In this document: positions 45,485-54,378 of the stretch, in pieces
Numbering within the stretch: the first letter of the stretch is position 1
How the letters are laid out: each line of letters opens with the position of its first letter
Assembly (NCBI RefSeq): GCF_024281035.1
Contig: NZ_JAMXLH010000014.1
Span: forward strand, 98,816-162,815
DNA length: 64,000 bases
Direction of reading: 5' to 3'
Source: Paraburkholderia sp.
GTDB lineage: Bacteria > Pseudomonadota > Gammaproteobacteria > Burkholderiales > Burkholderiaceae
Program-made: the position numbers and the translations under genes
Notes under the pieces: model-generated
What the model was told of the DNA's origin: nothing
What the model saw: only the letters and a program-made list of their open reading frames with translations
Databases searched by the model: none

Positions 45485-47119
45485 ATGACTAAGAGACACT
45501 GGATCGATTCCTATGGATCGATCCCTTCAGACATTGACCCCGATGGTTTCCACTCGCTGAATGTGATGCTGAATGAGGCGATGACCGGATTCGCCGACAA
45601 ACCTGCGTTTCGATCCGGAGATCGCACCTTATCCTATGCAGACGTCGATCTTTTGTCCGCTTCTCTAGCGGCCTATCTGCAGAAGGCCGCCGGCGTTCGC
45701 AAAGGCGATCGCGTGGCGGTGATGCTGCCCAACGTAGTGGAATTTCCCGTCACCTTTATCGCCGCCACGAAAATCGGCGCCATTCAGGTTAATGTCAATC
45801 CGCTTTATACGGCGCCGGAGCTTGAGCACCAGCTCAACGACGCGGGCGTCGATGTGATCGTCACCTGCAGTGAGTCGATGCGAACACTAGCGGACGTCAT
45901 CGACCGCACGCGGATTCACACCGTCATTTCGGTGATGCCCGATGAGCCAGGCGAAGCGTCGGATCCGTGCGCCGGACATCCGGCGTTGCGCGGCAAAGTG
46001 ATCACGTTCATGACGGCTCTCGCTGAAGGCAAGCAACGCGTCTACGAGCCAGTCTGGCCGAACGGTGACGATCTGCTTTTGCTGCAATACACGGGGGGTA
46101 CGACGGGATTATCGAAAGGCGCCGCGCTGTCGCATCGCAATCTGGTTGCGAATATTCTGCAGTTCCGTGCTTTTCTGCCGGACGCGCAAAGACCGGGTGT
46201 GGAGGTTGTGGTCACAGCGCTTCCGATGTATCACGTCTTCGCCTTCATGGCGAACTTCTTGTCGTATTTCGTGATCGGCGCGGAAAACTGGCTCGTGGCC
46301 AATCCACGGAAGATCGATACGCTCATCGATATTCTTGAAGCCGCGAGGCCAACCGTCTTCTTTGGCGTCAACACGCTTTACGCGGGGCTCGTCAATCACC
46401 CGCGCCTGAAAGAGGTGGACTGGTCGCGTCTTCGATTGTCCGGCGGCGGCGGGTCCGCGATGTTCGAGGCGGTGTCGGCGCAGTGGAAAAAGGCGACGGG
46501 AAATTTCATTCGGGAAGGCTATGGCCTTTCGGAAACCTCGCCCATCGTTTCGTTCAATCCGCAGTCCATCAACGATTTCGGCGGCACCGCGGGGCTGCCG
46601 GTTCCTTCCACCGATGTCATGCTGCTCGATGAGAACGGCTGCGAAGCCGGTATCGGGACAGCCGGTGAAATCTGCGTAAGAGGGCCTCAGGTGATGCGCG
46701 GCTACTGGAACGCGCCGGAGGCGAATAAGCAGGCCTTCACGCCGGATGGCTACTTCCGCACGGGCGATATCGGTGTCTTTAACGAAAAGGGCTTTCTGGC
46801 GATTGTGGATCGCAAGAAGGACATGGTCATCGTCTCCGGTTTCAACGTCTACCCGAACGAAGTGGAAGCGGTTGTCACGGCGCTTCCCGGTGTCAGGGAG
46901 TGTGCGTGCGTCGGCGTGCCGGACGAAAAAACCGGTGAGGCGGTAAAGCTGTTCGTCGTCCAGGCCAAAGAGGAGGGCGTGGATGAGGAGACGCTGATCG
47001 CCCACTGCCGTTCCAGATTAGCCGCTTACAAGGTGCCGAAAATCATCCGGTTTGTCGACGAACTTCCGAAAACTGCGGTCGGGAAAATTCTTCGCCGGGC
47101 GATGCACGAAGTCTCGTGA
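45485..47119 (+). CDS. Long/medium-chain fatty acid--CoA ligase (AMP-forming, FadD-like)
   Basis: A 544-residue ANL-superfamily enzyme. P-loop YTGGTTGLSKGA (about 200-212), the A5-type motif GYGLSETSP (about 348) and the hinge region YFRTGDIGVFNEKGFL (about 420); the catalytic Lys in GKILRR lies near the C-terminus. It makes acyl-CoA from a fatty acid, ATP and CoA. Followed 111 bases later by an OmpW porin; the pair fits uptake and activation of a hydrophobic substrate under the divergent AraC regulator. Confidence 0.9.
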   Translation: MTKRHWIDSYGSIPSDIDPDGFHSLNVMLNEAMTGFADKPAFRSGDRTLSYADVDLLSASLAAYLQKAAGVRKGDRVAVMLPNVVEFPVTFIAATKIGAIQVNVNPLYTAPELEHQLNDAGVDVIVTCSESMRTLADVIDRTRIHTVISVMPDEPGEASDPCAGHPALRGKVITFMTALAEGKQRVYEPVWPNGDDLLLLQYTGGTTGLSKGAALSHRNLVANILQFRAFLPDAQRPGVEVVVTALPMYHVFAFMANFLSYFVIGAENWLVANPRKIDTLIDILEAARPTVFFGVNTLYAGLVNHPRLKEVDWSRLRLSGGGGSAMFEAVSAQWKKATGNFIREGYGLSETSPIVSFNPQSINDFGGTAGLPVPSTDVMLLDENGCEAGIGTAGEICVRGPQVMRGYWNAPEANKQAFTPDGYFRTGDIGVFNEKGFLAIVDRKKDMVIVSGFNVYPNEVEAVVTALPGVRECACVGVPDEKTGEAVKLFVVQAKEEGVDEETLIAHCRSRLAAYKVPKIIRFVDELPKTAVGKILRRAMHEVS

Positions 47120-47230
47120 CGGGCGCCCGCGCGGTCCGCCACGGAATAAGGAAAAGCGCACTCCGGTGAAAGCTCGCACCGGAATCGGATCAATCATGGT
47201 TTTCTAAAATAAAGACGGAGACAACGAGCA

Positions 47231-47953
47231 ATGAAATTTCGCAATCTTGTGATTTCGGCAACGGTTTTATTCGCAAGTGTGAACGCACATGCGCAGACAG
47301 CCGGGAGTAATGTAATCGGCGCAGGTTGGTTGAGAATTGCCCCGCAGACGTCAAGCGACCCGCTGGTCGTCGGCGGTCAATCAATTGCCAATACCGGAGC
47401 GGATGTCGACAATGCCGACACGCTGGGAATCACATTCACGCATTTCTTTACCGATAGCATTGCGCTTGAAACGGTAGCGGGGATTCCGCCTAAATTCAAA
47501 TTTTCAGGGACGGGAGTCCTTGCATCGCCATCGATTAACCCACTCGGAGATGTTCGGCAATGGAGTCCGGCGCTGTTGCTGAAGTACTATTTTCTGCAGC
47601 CTGAGGGGAGATGGCGCCCCTGGCTGGGCCTCGGCGTCAGCTACATCTGGTTCACCAATGCTCACGTGTCGGGCGCTTTTCAGCGGGCACTGAGTACGCA
47701 ATTGACCCGCGGTGCAACAGCGGGACTGCCAACCAGCGCGCATGTCGATAGTGAATGGTCCCCCGTGTTCAACGGAGGTATTGCGTACCAATTCGACAAA
47801 CACTGGTCGGCCGCCTTTTCGATCTCTTATCTTCCGTTTTCGACCAAGGCCAATCTGACCACCCGGATCCCGAATGGAGCGACAGTTAAAAGCGTAGCGA
47901 AGATCACGCTTGATCCTTTGGTAACGCTTGTCTCCGTAAATTATCGGTTCTGA
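47231..47953 (+). CDS. ompW: OmpW-family outer-membrane protein
   Basis: A 240-residue eight-stranded barrel with a signal peptide (ending NAHA-Q). The family pattern includes an N-terminal strand of the AGSNVIGAGWLRIAPQ type, LKYYFLQ in the middle and a terminal NYRF with aromatic last residue. OmpW proteins let small hydrophobic molecules cross the outer membrane. A hairpin follows about 110 bases downstream. Confidence 0.92.
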   Translation: MKFRNLVISATVLFASVNAHAQTAGSNVIGAGWLRIAPQTSSDPLVVGGQSIANTGADVDNADTLGITFTHFFTDSIALETVAGIPPKFKFSGTGVLASPSINPLGDVRQWSPALLLKYYFLQPEGRWRPWLGLGVSYIWFTNAHVSGAFQRALSTQLTRGATAGLPTSAHVDSEWSPVFNGGIAYQFDKHWSAAFSISYLPFSTKANLTTRIPNGATVKSVAKITLDPLVTLVSVNYRF

Positions 47954-48066
47954 GGGCTGAACAACCGATCAATAGACCATCCGTGGGCGGTAAGGCTGAT
48001 GTTTTACCGCACGCATCCTCATTAGTGATCCCGGCGGGAAGTGCTGACTCCCGGCGATCAATGCGC

Positions 48067-48095
48067 GCGGCGACCATCGTTCTGATGGTCGCCGC
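48067..48095 (+). terminator. Hairpin downstream of ompW
   Basis: GCGGCGACCATC pairs perfectly with GATGGTCGCCGC around GTTCT. Only a weak T-run (TCGTCATTT). Confidence 0.6.
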
Positions 48096-48357
48096 TCGTC
48101 ATTTCCGCCTCATCCAGCCGATGGCCGTGATCCGGCGTTCAACATCGGCAATCAGATCGCCGCCCACTGCATCTCGCGGAGTACTCAGCGACCGGCGGCG
48201 TGCGGCTGCTCCGTGCAGCGGTGTCCTGTTTGGTGACACGTGATACGGCGGGGTGTGACGAAATGCGACAGATGCAGTCATGTGAGGCGCTCGGGCAAAC
48301 CCTGACGTGACGGTCGAAAAATCTTCAGATAGCTTGACCAGTATGACGTGCGGCATT

Positions 48358-48376
48358 CTGGCACGGAGTGTGCTTT
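48358..48376 (+). promoter_or_regulatory. Sigma-54 promoter of the PQQ-dependent alcohol dehydrogenase
   Basis: CTGGCACGGAGTGTGCTTT: -24 GG at 48360-48361, ten bases, -12 GC at 48372-48373. The -24 half matches the TGGCACG consensus perfectly. Expected start near 48385, about 70 bases before the ATG. Confidence 0.85.
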
Positions 48377-48456
48377 AACGATGTCAGTTGAATCGGTGCC
48401 TACCTGGGTGTCCGGTTTATCTGCCTGTCGCGCCAATCCAAAATCTGGAGACGAAA

Positions 48457-50184
48457 ATGAGAAAACGTGCTGTTTACGCACACCGAATGACGAAGCTGGC
48501 TATGGGAATCGCTGCGGTCGCAATGCTGGCCGGCGGCATGGCCCAGGCCGCTTCCGACTATAAGGACGTGACCTTCGAACGGCTGGAAAACGCGCAGAGC
48601 GATCCGGGCTGGTTGACCTACTACCGCACGTACAACGGTCAATCGCACTCCTCCCTCAATCAGATCACCGCGGCAAACGTGGGCGATCTCAAGGCGGCGT
48701 GGTCCTATAAGTTTCCCGAGGCATTGAAGCAGGGCTTCGAAGCGACGCCGATCGTCAACGGCAATTATCTGTTCCTCACCACGCCGAAGAACAACGTCTA
48801 CGCATTCGACGCGAAAACCGGCGAAAAGCTCTGGAACTACGAACCGAAGCTGGGCGCGGAGTCGTTCAAGACGGCCTGCTGTGACGTGGTCAATCGCGGT
48901 GTCGCGCTGTACGGCAAGAACGTCTATATCGCGATGCTGAGCGGCGAAGTGGCTGCGCTCGACGCGAAAACCGGCGATCTGGTGTGGAAGAAGCAGATGT
49001 TCGATCCCGGCCTCGGCTACGCGTTCTCGCTCGCGCCGCTCGCGCTGAACGATTCGATTCTCGTGGGCACGTCGGGTGGCGAGTACGGGATTCGCGGCTA
49101 TATCGCGGCGCTGAGCCCGAAGGATGGTTCGATCCAGTGGAAGCGGTACACGATCCCGGGCCAGGGCGAGAAGGGCAGCGAAACGTGGCCCGACGGCATG
49201 CAGGAGCACGGCGGCGGCGCCGCGTGGCTGACGGGTACGTACGACTCGAAATCGAAGACGTTGTATTGGGGCGTGGGCAACCCCGGCCCGTGGCTGGCGG
49301 CACTGCGCCCGGGCGACAACCTGTATTCGGATTCGCTGCTCGCGCTCAATCCGGCGAACGGCGATCTGAAGTGGCATTACCAGTACACGCAGAACGACAC
49401 GTGGGACTACGACGGTGTGAACACGCCGATCCTCGCCAAAATCAACTATGAAGGTAAGGATCACAACGCGATCATCCACGCCGACCGCAACGGCTTTTTC
49501 ATTGCCCTCGATCGCGACACCGGCAAGCTGATTTACGCCAAGCCGTTCGTCAAGGCGACCTCGGTCACCGGCTACACCGACGATGGCCGCCCGATTGCGG
49601 ACGCAAGCAAGTATCCGAAGGCGGGTACGACGATCGACACCTGCCCGAGCTTTCTCGGTGGCAAGAACTGGTGGTCGATGTCGTACGACCCGGTTCGCCA
49701 TATCGCCGTGGTGCCGACCCTGCATGCCTGCATGAGCTTGTCCGGCAAACGGGTCAGCTACATGGAAGGGCTGCCGTATCTGGGCGAAGGCTTCGAGATC
49801 AAGCCTGAACCGGGTAGCGAAGGCTTCGGCGAACTGCAGGCCATCGACGTGAATACGGGCAAGAAGCTCTGGAGCCACTGGACCAAGATGCCCTGGAATG
49901 GCGGCGTAGCGACGACGTCGAGTGGTCTGTCGTTCAGCGGTTCGCTCGACGGTCACCTGTACGCGTTCGATACCGCAACCGGCAAGATCCTCTGGACGAG
50001 CCCGCAACTCGCAAGCGGCGTCATCGCGCAGCCTTCGGTGTTCGCAGTCGACGGCAAGGAATATGTCGCGGTGGTGGCCGGCTACGGCGGCGCCAATCCG
50101 ATCTGGGGTGGTCCGATGGCCGACGTTGCCAAGGACGTTCCGCGCGGCGGCACGCTGTACGTGTTCGCGCTCGGCCAGAACTGA
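48457..50184 (+). CDS. PQQ-dependent alcohol dehydrogenase with lanthanide-type active site
   Basis: A 575-residue periplasmic quinoprotein from ATG 48457 (GGAG upstream), with a signal peptide ending AQAA. Eight-blade propeller signatures are present. The adjacent-Cys pair that stacks on PQQ is Cys141-Cys142 (TACCDV). Metal ligands by family alignment: Glu209 (GGEYG), Asn275 (GVGNPG), catalytic Asp317 and Asp319 in WDYDGV. The second Asp two residues after the catalytic one marks lanthanide-dependent enzymes (XoxF, PedH); Ca enzymes have Ala/Ser there. No fused haem domain, so electrons go to a separate acceptor, probably the cytochrome fusion or HiPIP encoded next. Whether the substrate is methanol, ethanol or a longer alcohol is open. 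Confidence 0.9.
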   Translation: MRKRAVYAHRMTKLAMGIAAVAMLAGGMAQAASDYKDVTFERLENAQSDPGWLTYYRTYNGQSHSSLNQITAANVGDLKAAWSYKFPEALKQGFEATPIVNGNYLFLTTPKNNVYAFDAKTGEKLWNYEPKLGAESFKTACCDVVNRGVALYGKNVYIAMLSGEVAALDAKTGDLVWKKQMFDPGLGYAFSLAPLALNDSILVGTSGGEYGIRGYIAALSPKDGSIQWKRYTIPGQGEKGSETWPDGMQEHGGGAAWLTGTYDSKSKTLYWGVGNPGPWLAALRPGDNLYSDSLLALNPANGDLKWHYQYTQNDTWDYDGVNTPILAKINYEGKDHNAIIHADRNGFFIALDRDTGKLIYAKPFVKATSVTGYTDDGRPIADASKYPKAGTTIDTCPSFLGGKNWWSMSYDPVRHIAVVPTLHACMSLSGKRVSYMEGLPYLGEGFEIKPEPGSEGFGELQAIDVNTGKKLWSHWTKMPWNGGVATTSSGLSFSGSLDGHLYAFDTATGKILWTSPQLASGVIAQPSVFAVDGKEYVAVVAGYGGANPIWGGPMADVAKDVPRGGTLYVFALGQN

Positions 50185-50249
50185 TCCCGGCGCCTGGTCA
50201 CGTTGAGTGACGTTTAGTACGTTTAGTAAAGTTTTTGGTCTTGTTTGAT

Positions 50250-50276
50250 CCGTGCCCTGCTGCACGCAGGGCACGG
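50250..50276 (+). terminator. Perfect 11-bp hairpin between the PQQ-ADH and its cytochrome gene
   Basis: CCGTGCCCTGC pairs with GCAGGGCACGG around TGCAC, without a T-run. Could terminate part of the transcripts or stabilise the abundant dehydrogenase mRNA. Confidence 0.55.
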
Positions 50277-50302
50277 CTTGCCTGCCTCAATCGGAACGCA
50301 TC

Positions 50303-51535
50303 ATGAAGAATATTCGATCGACCTCCCTGATTCTTGCCACCCTGATCGCTGCAGGGGCGGCAAGCATGCCGTCAATTGCCTCCGCGCGGACCGTTCGGGT
50401 TTGCATGTTTCCTGGCAACCCCACGACAGCGCTGGACACGTCCGTGGCGCGCGAAGTGTTTCGTGTTGCGGGCATCGCAGCAACGATCGGCGAAAAGGGC
50501 ATCAAGGACGGCGACGACGATGGCGTTTCGGCGCATGAACTCGCGAAATCGCTGGCGCACGATTGCGACGTGGTCGCCGGGTTCCCGGTGTCGTCGAACG
50601 CCGACCAGCACGGAACATCCATGTTGTACTCGCAACCCTATCTGCACTCCGGCTATGTGAGCATTGCGCCGCACGGCGCGGGCGCCGCGACGCCGGAACA
50701 TGAAACAATTGCCGCAACTTATTCCAGTCCGTCCCAGCTGATCGCAGTCCAGCAGCGATATGCACACTACGATCTGGAGAATACCTCGGAGCAAACCGTC
50801 AACGCGGTTGCGACGAAGCGTGCTCAACGCGCCATCGTCTGGTATCCGGCGGTCGTGGCTTATGAGCACGCGCATCCGCAACAGCGCTTCGACGTGACAC
50901 CGGTGACGTCGGAGTATTCGGACTGGACCCTCGTGTTCGCGCTCAACGCGGGCGGCGACGACCTGCGGCAACGCATCGATGCGGCGCTGACGAAATTGCG
51001 CGAGAGCGGCGCACTGGCCAGACTCACGCGTGACTGGGCGCTGCCGGACAACATGCGGGCGGCGGCAGTCAGCCGGCCGGTCCATGCGCGGCCTGCATCC
51101 GGTGGAATACGCCTCGCGGTCTATACGGCTTCTTCCGGCTCACCCTTTGGCGGCGGCTTTATCAAGGTGGCGGACAGTACGGCCACCGCCGGGGTGCCGT
51201 CGTTCGACAACGAGCAGGTGGCGCATGGAAAGGCGCTTTATACCAGTTCCTGCGCGAAATGCCACGGCGACAATCTGGAGGGTAACGTTGGGCCCGCGTT
51301 GAGCGGCCCGGCATTCGCTCCGGCCGAGCATTCCCATATCACGGTCAGCGGTATTTTCCAGTACATGTCCAACAACATGCCCGCCGATCATCCAGGCCAG
51401 TTGAAGGACGAGGATTATGCCGACCTGCTGGCGTTCCTGCTCCACCAGAACGGCTACGACGCCGGTAAGGGGCACCTGACGGCAGACATCGCAAATGTCT
51501 CCTCGGCACCGCTCAACGCCGGGCCGCGCAAGTAA
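50303..51535 (+). CDS. XoxJ/MoxJ-like periplasmic binding domain fused to cytochrome c
   Basis: A 410-residue periplasmic protein from ATG 50303 with a signal peptide (ending ASA). Residues about 30-265 are a family-3-type solute-binding fold of the kind seen in MoxJ/XoxJ (RVCMFPGNPTTALDTS; DCDVVAGFPV; SQPYLHSGYV; ALTKLRESGALARLTRDW). Residues about 295-395 are a class I cytochrome c: haem motif CAKCH (317-321) and axial Met359 (NNMPADHP). In most methylotrophs XoxJ and the cytochrome XoxG are separate genes; here they are one chain. Position after the PQQ-ADH supports a role in activating it and taking its electrons. Confidence 0.85.
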   Translation: MKNIRSTSLILATLIAAGAASMPSIASARTVRVCMFPGNPTTALDTSVAREVFRVAGIAATIGEKGIKDGDDDGVSAHELAKSLAHDCDVVAGFPVSSNADQHGTSMLYSQPYLHSGYVSIAPHGAGAATPEHETIAATYSSPSQLIAVQQRYAHYDLENTSEQTVNAVATKRAQRAIVWYPAVVAYEHAHPQQRFDVTPVTSEYSDWTLVFALNAGGDDLRQRIDAALTKLRESGALARLTRDWALPDNMRAAAVSRPVHARPASGGIRLAVYTASSGSPFGGGFIKVADSTATAGVPSFDNEQVAHGKALYTSSCAKCHGDNLEGNVGPALSGPAFAPAEHSHITVSGIFQYMSNNMPADHPGQLKDEDYADLLAFLLHQNGYDAGKGHLTADIANVSSAPLNAGPRK

Positions 51536-51592
51536 CTGAAGATTGGCCGTCCAGGGACTGAATTTCAAATCTGTTTATTGAGGATTACGAAA

Positions 51593-51907
51593 ATGATTTC
51601 GAAAGCAAGACGTGTGTTCATGATTCAATCGATCGGCGTATGCGCGTCGCTCGCCATTGCGCAAGGTGCGAAAGCGGATACGCCGCTCGTCGACGAAAAC
51701 GACGCGACGGCCAAGGGACTGGGTTACCACGCCCAGGCAGGCACGGTCGATGCCGCTCACGCCCCCAAATACCAGGCCGGCCTGAAGTGTGCGAACTGCC
51801 GCTTCTTTAAGGGGGCGTCGAACGATGCATCGGGGGCTTGCCCGATGTTTCCCGGCAAGAACGTGTCCGCCGAAGGCTGGTGCAACGTCTACGCGAAGCG
51901 CGTCTGA
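51593..51907 (+). CDS. High-potential iron-sulfur protein (HiPIP)
   Basis: A 104-residue protein from ATG 51593 (GAGG upstream). An N-terminal Arg-Arg signal (KARRVFMIQ) suggests Tat export of the folded [4Fe-4S] protein. Cluster ligands Cys66-x2-Cys69-x13-Cys83-x13-Cys97 fit the HiPIP family. A periplasmic one-electron carrier. Its place directly after the PQQ-ADH and cytochrome genes suggests it passes electrons from alcohol oxidation to a terminal oxidase. Confidence 0.88.
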   Translation: MISKARRVFMIQSIGVCASLAIAQGAKADTPLVDENDATAKGLGYHAQAGTVDAAHAPKYQAGLKCANCRFFKGASNDASGACPMFPGKNVSAEGWCNVYAKRV

Positions 51908-51947
51908 TCGAATGCCGCTGCGGATATCGACTGTAGCTCGCTGATAT

Positions 51948-51960
51948 TTGACATTGTCAA
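51948..51960. promoter_or_regulatory. TTGACA-T-TGTCAA dyad before the first porin
   Basis: Perfect 6-bp inverted repeat with one central base, followed by an AT-rich AATCAATATAACAATC stretch. The left half is also a perfect -35 hexamer, so the dyad may be an operator overlapping the porin promoter. Confidence 0.45.
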
Positions 51961-52094
51961 TCAATATAACAATCAACGTGTTCGAGGAGGCGCGTATCGG
52001 AGATCCTGAAATGTGCGATCCCACATCCTGACTGGAGGGGATGGTGGGAAGTCAAGCGAAGTGAACCGAAATAAATCAAATAACTAGAGACACA

Positions 52095-53216
52095 ATGAAA
52101 AAGCGACATTTTCGAAAGACCTTCTTGGTGGTGGTGCTGGGTGGAGCGTCGGGTGTGGCGTCGGCGCAATCGTCGGTGACCCTGTACGGTACGATCGATG
52201 CCGGTGTGCTGTATCAGAACCGTGCGGCAACGGGATCGGGCAGTCAGGTTCAACTCGCAACCGGCGGCATCGCCCCGAGCATCTGGGGTTTTAGAGGCGT
52301 TGAGGACCTCGGTGGCGGCATGAAGACCATCTTCAATCTCGAAGGGCATTTCAGCAGCAATAACGGCACGATGACCAGCGGTCCTGGATTCACGTCGGAG
52401 ATATTCCGGCGCCAGGCCAATGTCGGACTCAGCACCAACTGGGGCACGGTCACACTCGGACGGATGTATAGCCCGTCACTGCTGGCCGCCATTACGACCG
52501 AGCCGAGAGGTTTTGCAGAGAACCTGTCGAACCTTTATACGTGGGCATACAACCAGTTGCCTGCGCCGGGCAACGCGGAAGGCGCGGGCACCAATCCCAG
52601 CAACGACGTTGGCGTGTTCATCGGCAACGCCGTGCAGTATTCGAATACGTTGGGCCCGGTCTGGGTGGGCGGCGCATGGTCGTTCGGCGGCGTGCCCGGC
52701 AGCCTCAAGAACGGCAGCGAACTGTCGTTGGGCGCGACTTATACCGGCCCGTTTACCGCGTCGGCGGCCTATCAGTCGATTGCCGACAGCGTGACGGGGG
52801 AAAACGTCAGCCGCCTGTGGAATTTCGGTGTGGCGATGTCGTACGGTCCGCTTACTGGCAAGCTCAACTATCTCGGCGTGATCGATCGTTCGATCTTTGG
52901 ACCGGACATCTCGAACGTGCGCTCCATCAGCCCCGGCATCGATTACCGGTGGAATTTCGCCAATACGCTGACGCTGGCCGGCTATTACAACACCTATAGC
53001 GGCGCGCACAGAAGCACCACGCGATCGCTGGTGTTGAGCGACAATTACGCCTTGTCGAAACGCACCACGTTGTATGCGCAGGTCGCCTATGTCGACGCCG
53101 GCGTAGTCGGAACAGCCGATCCGCTCGAGGGACTCAAAACGTCCATCGTAGCCGGCGGCACTGCGGCGGGTGCGAAGACGGTCCTTGCGAACGTCGGCAT
53201 CATGCATCACTTCTGA
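52095..53216 (+). CDS. Gram-negative general porin (Burkholderia type)
   Basis: A 373-residue 16-stranded porin. Signal peptide ending ASA-Q, then SSVTLYGTIDAGVLY, the usual opening of the OmpC-like porin_4 group in Burkholderiales, and a C-terminal HHF. Forms trimeric channels for small hydrophilic solutes. Follows the PQQ-ADH/HiPIP genes and may serve substrate entry for them. Confidence 0.92.
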   Translation: MKKRHFRKTFLVVVLGGASGVASAQSSVTLYGTIDAGVLYQNRAATGSGSQVQLATGGIAPSIWGFRGVEDLGGGMKTIFNLEGHFSSNNGTMTSGPGFTSEIFRRQANVGLSTNWGTVTLGRMYSPSLLAAITTEPRGFAENLSNLYTWAYNQLPAPGNAEGAGTNPSNDVGVFIGNAVQYSNTLGPVWVGGAWSFGGVPGSLKNGSELSLGATYTGPFTASAAYQSIADSVTGENVSRLWNFGVAMSYGPLTGKLNYLGVIDRSIFGPDISNVRSISPGIDYRWNFANTLTLAGYYNTYSGAHRSTTRSLVLSDNYALSKRTTLYAQVAYVDAGVVGTADPLEGLKTSIVAGGTAAGAKTVLANVGIMHHF

Positions 53217-53263
53217 TCGGCATCTGAATAGAAAAACGAAGCACCCGGGGGAGAGGAGCCTTG

Positions 53264-54340
53264 ATGGGGAAGTATTGGCATCGTGGTTCGCGGCACGCTG
53301 GTATCCGTACCAGCGTGCCGCAACGTATCTGTGCGTTCGGCGCGCTGGGCGTATTGCTCGCATCGGCGCCCTCTGCGCGAGCGCAGGCATCGGTCACGCT
53401 TTACGGCCTGATGGATACGAGTATCGAGACCACCAATCCGGGCGGCGGGTGGGTGTCCCGAATGGATTCGGGCGCCTACCGCGGATCGCGCATCGGGCTG
53501 CGCGGCAGCGAGCCGGTCTTCGAGGGCACGAGTATTCTGTTCGCGCTCGAGAGCGGCTTTAGTACGACGGATGGGACGCTCACGACGCCAGGCACGCTGT
53601 TCAGCCGCCAGGCCTGGATTGGCGCGGGCGGCGGATGGGGCCAGGTGCGTGTCGGTCGACAGTACTCGCCGATTTATATCCCGTTCAAGGGCACGATCGA
53701 CGCGTTCGGCGCCGGGACGATCGCATCGGGGCTGAACAATTTCTCGAAGATCACGCCTTATCTGAGCGACGCCATTACCTACCTGTCGCCGACGATCGCG
53801 GGTTTTAACGCGACGGTGATGGCGTCGCTGCGGGAAAGCAGCGATAACGACGGCAATGGACTCGCGGGTAATATCGAAACCGTCACCTATCGGCACGGTC
53901 CGGTTCTGCTCGCCTACGCGCACCAGCAGACGCACGGCAGCGGCGCGCTGCGCACGAATATCGCCGGTGCTTCATACGAAGTGAAAAAGGCGACTTTGTT
54001 TGCGGACTGGTTCAACGACGCAGGAGCCGGTAAACCCGCCTTTCACAACGACGGCTTTGCGGTGTCGCTGCGCTATGCATTCACGCCTGTTTTCGATGCT
54101 TCGCTCGGCTATGCGTACGTGCGTGACCGTTCGGGTAAAGCAAACAACGCCGACCAGTTCAGCGCGATGTGCGATTACAGTCTGTCGAAGCGCTTGCAGT
54201 TCTATGCCAGCGCCGGCTGGTTGCGTAACCGCAATAAGGCGACGTTTACAATGCGCGGCGTGAACGTTACGGGTCTGCCACCCACCTGGCCGGGCGCGCC
54301 GGTGCGCGGCGTGCAGATCGGCATGATCAACCGGTTCTAG
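53264..54340 (+). CDS. Gram-negative general porin, second copy
   Basis: A 358-residue porin from ATG 53264 with GAGAGGAG upstream. Signal peptide ending ARA-Q, then ASVTLYGLMDTSIE and a terminal MINRF. Related to but clearly diverged from the preceding porin, 47 bases away, so an old rather than recent duplication. Confidence 0.92.
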   Translation: MGKYWHRGSRHAGIRTSVPQRICAFGALGVLLASAPSARAQASVTLYGLMDTSIETTNPGGGWVSRMDSGAYRGSRIGLRGSEPVFEGTSILFALESGFSTTDGTLTTPGTLFSRQAWIGAGGGWGQVRVGRQYSPIYIPFKGTIDAFGAGTIASGLNNFSKITPYLSDAITYLSPTIAGFNATVMASLRESSDNDGNGLAGNIETVTYRHGPVLLAYAHQQTHGSGALRTNIAGASYEVKKATLFADWFNDAGAGKPAFHNDGFAVSLRYAFTPVFDASLGYAYVRDRSGKANNADQFSAMCDYSLSKRLQFYASAGWLRNRNKATFTMRGVNVTGLPPTWPGAPVRGVQIGMINRF

Positions 54341-54357
54341 CCGGATTGCGTGCAAAT

Positions 54358-54378
54358 GGGACGGCTCACGGCCGTCCC
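54358..54378 (+). terminator. Terminator-like hairpin after the second porin
   Basis: GGGACGGC-TCACG-GCCGTCCC, perfect stem. It overlaps the end of the convergent exbD. Confidence 0.6.

Larger units (their letters stand above)
47954..48456. other. Intergenic region carrying the OmpW terminator and PQQ-ADH promoter
   Basis: About 500 bases without a gene. Holds a perfect 12-bp hairpin (48067-48095) and a sigma-54 promoter (48358-48376). GTGTC-N9-GACAC at about 48220-48240 might be an upstream activator site. Confidence 0.6.

Noticed and set aside
48400..50274. 624-codon frame on the minus strand
   Set aside because: Antisense of the PQQ-ADH gene, which has signal peptide, ribosome site and active-site residues.
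52095..54340. The two porins as a recent tandem duplication
   Set aside because: The proteins differ strongly outside the common start motif, so the duplication is old or the genes were acquired separately.
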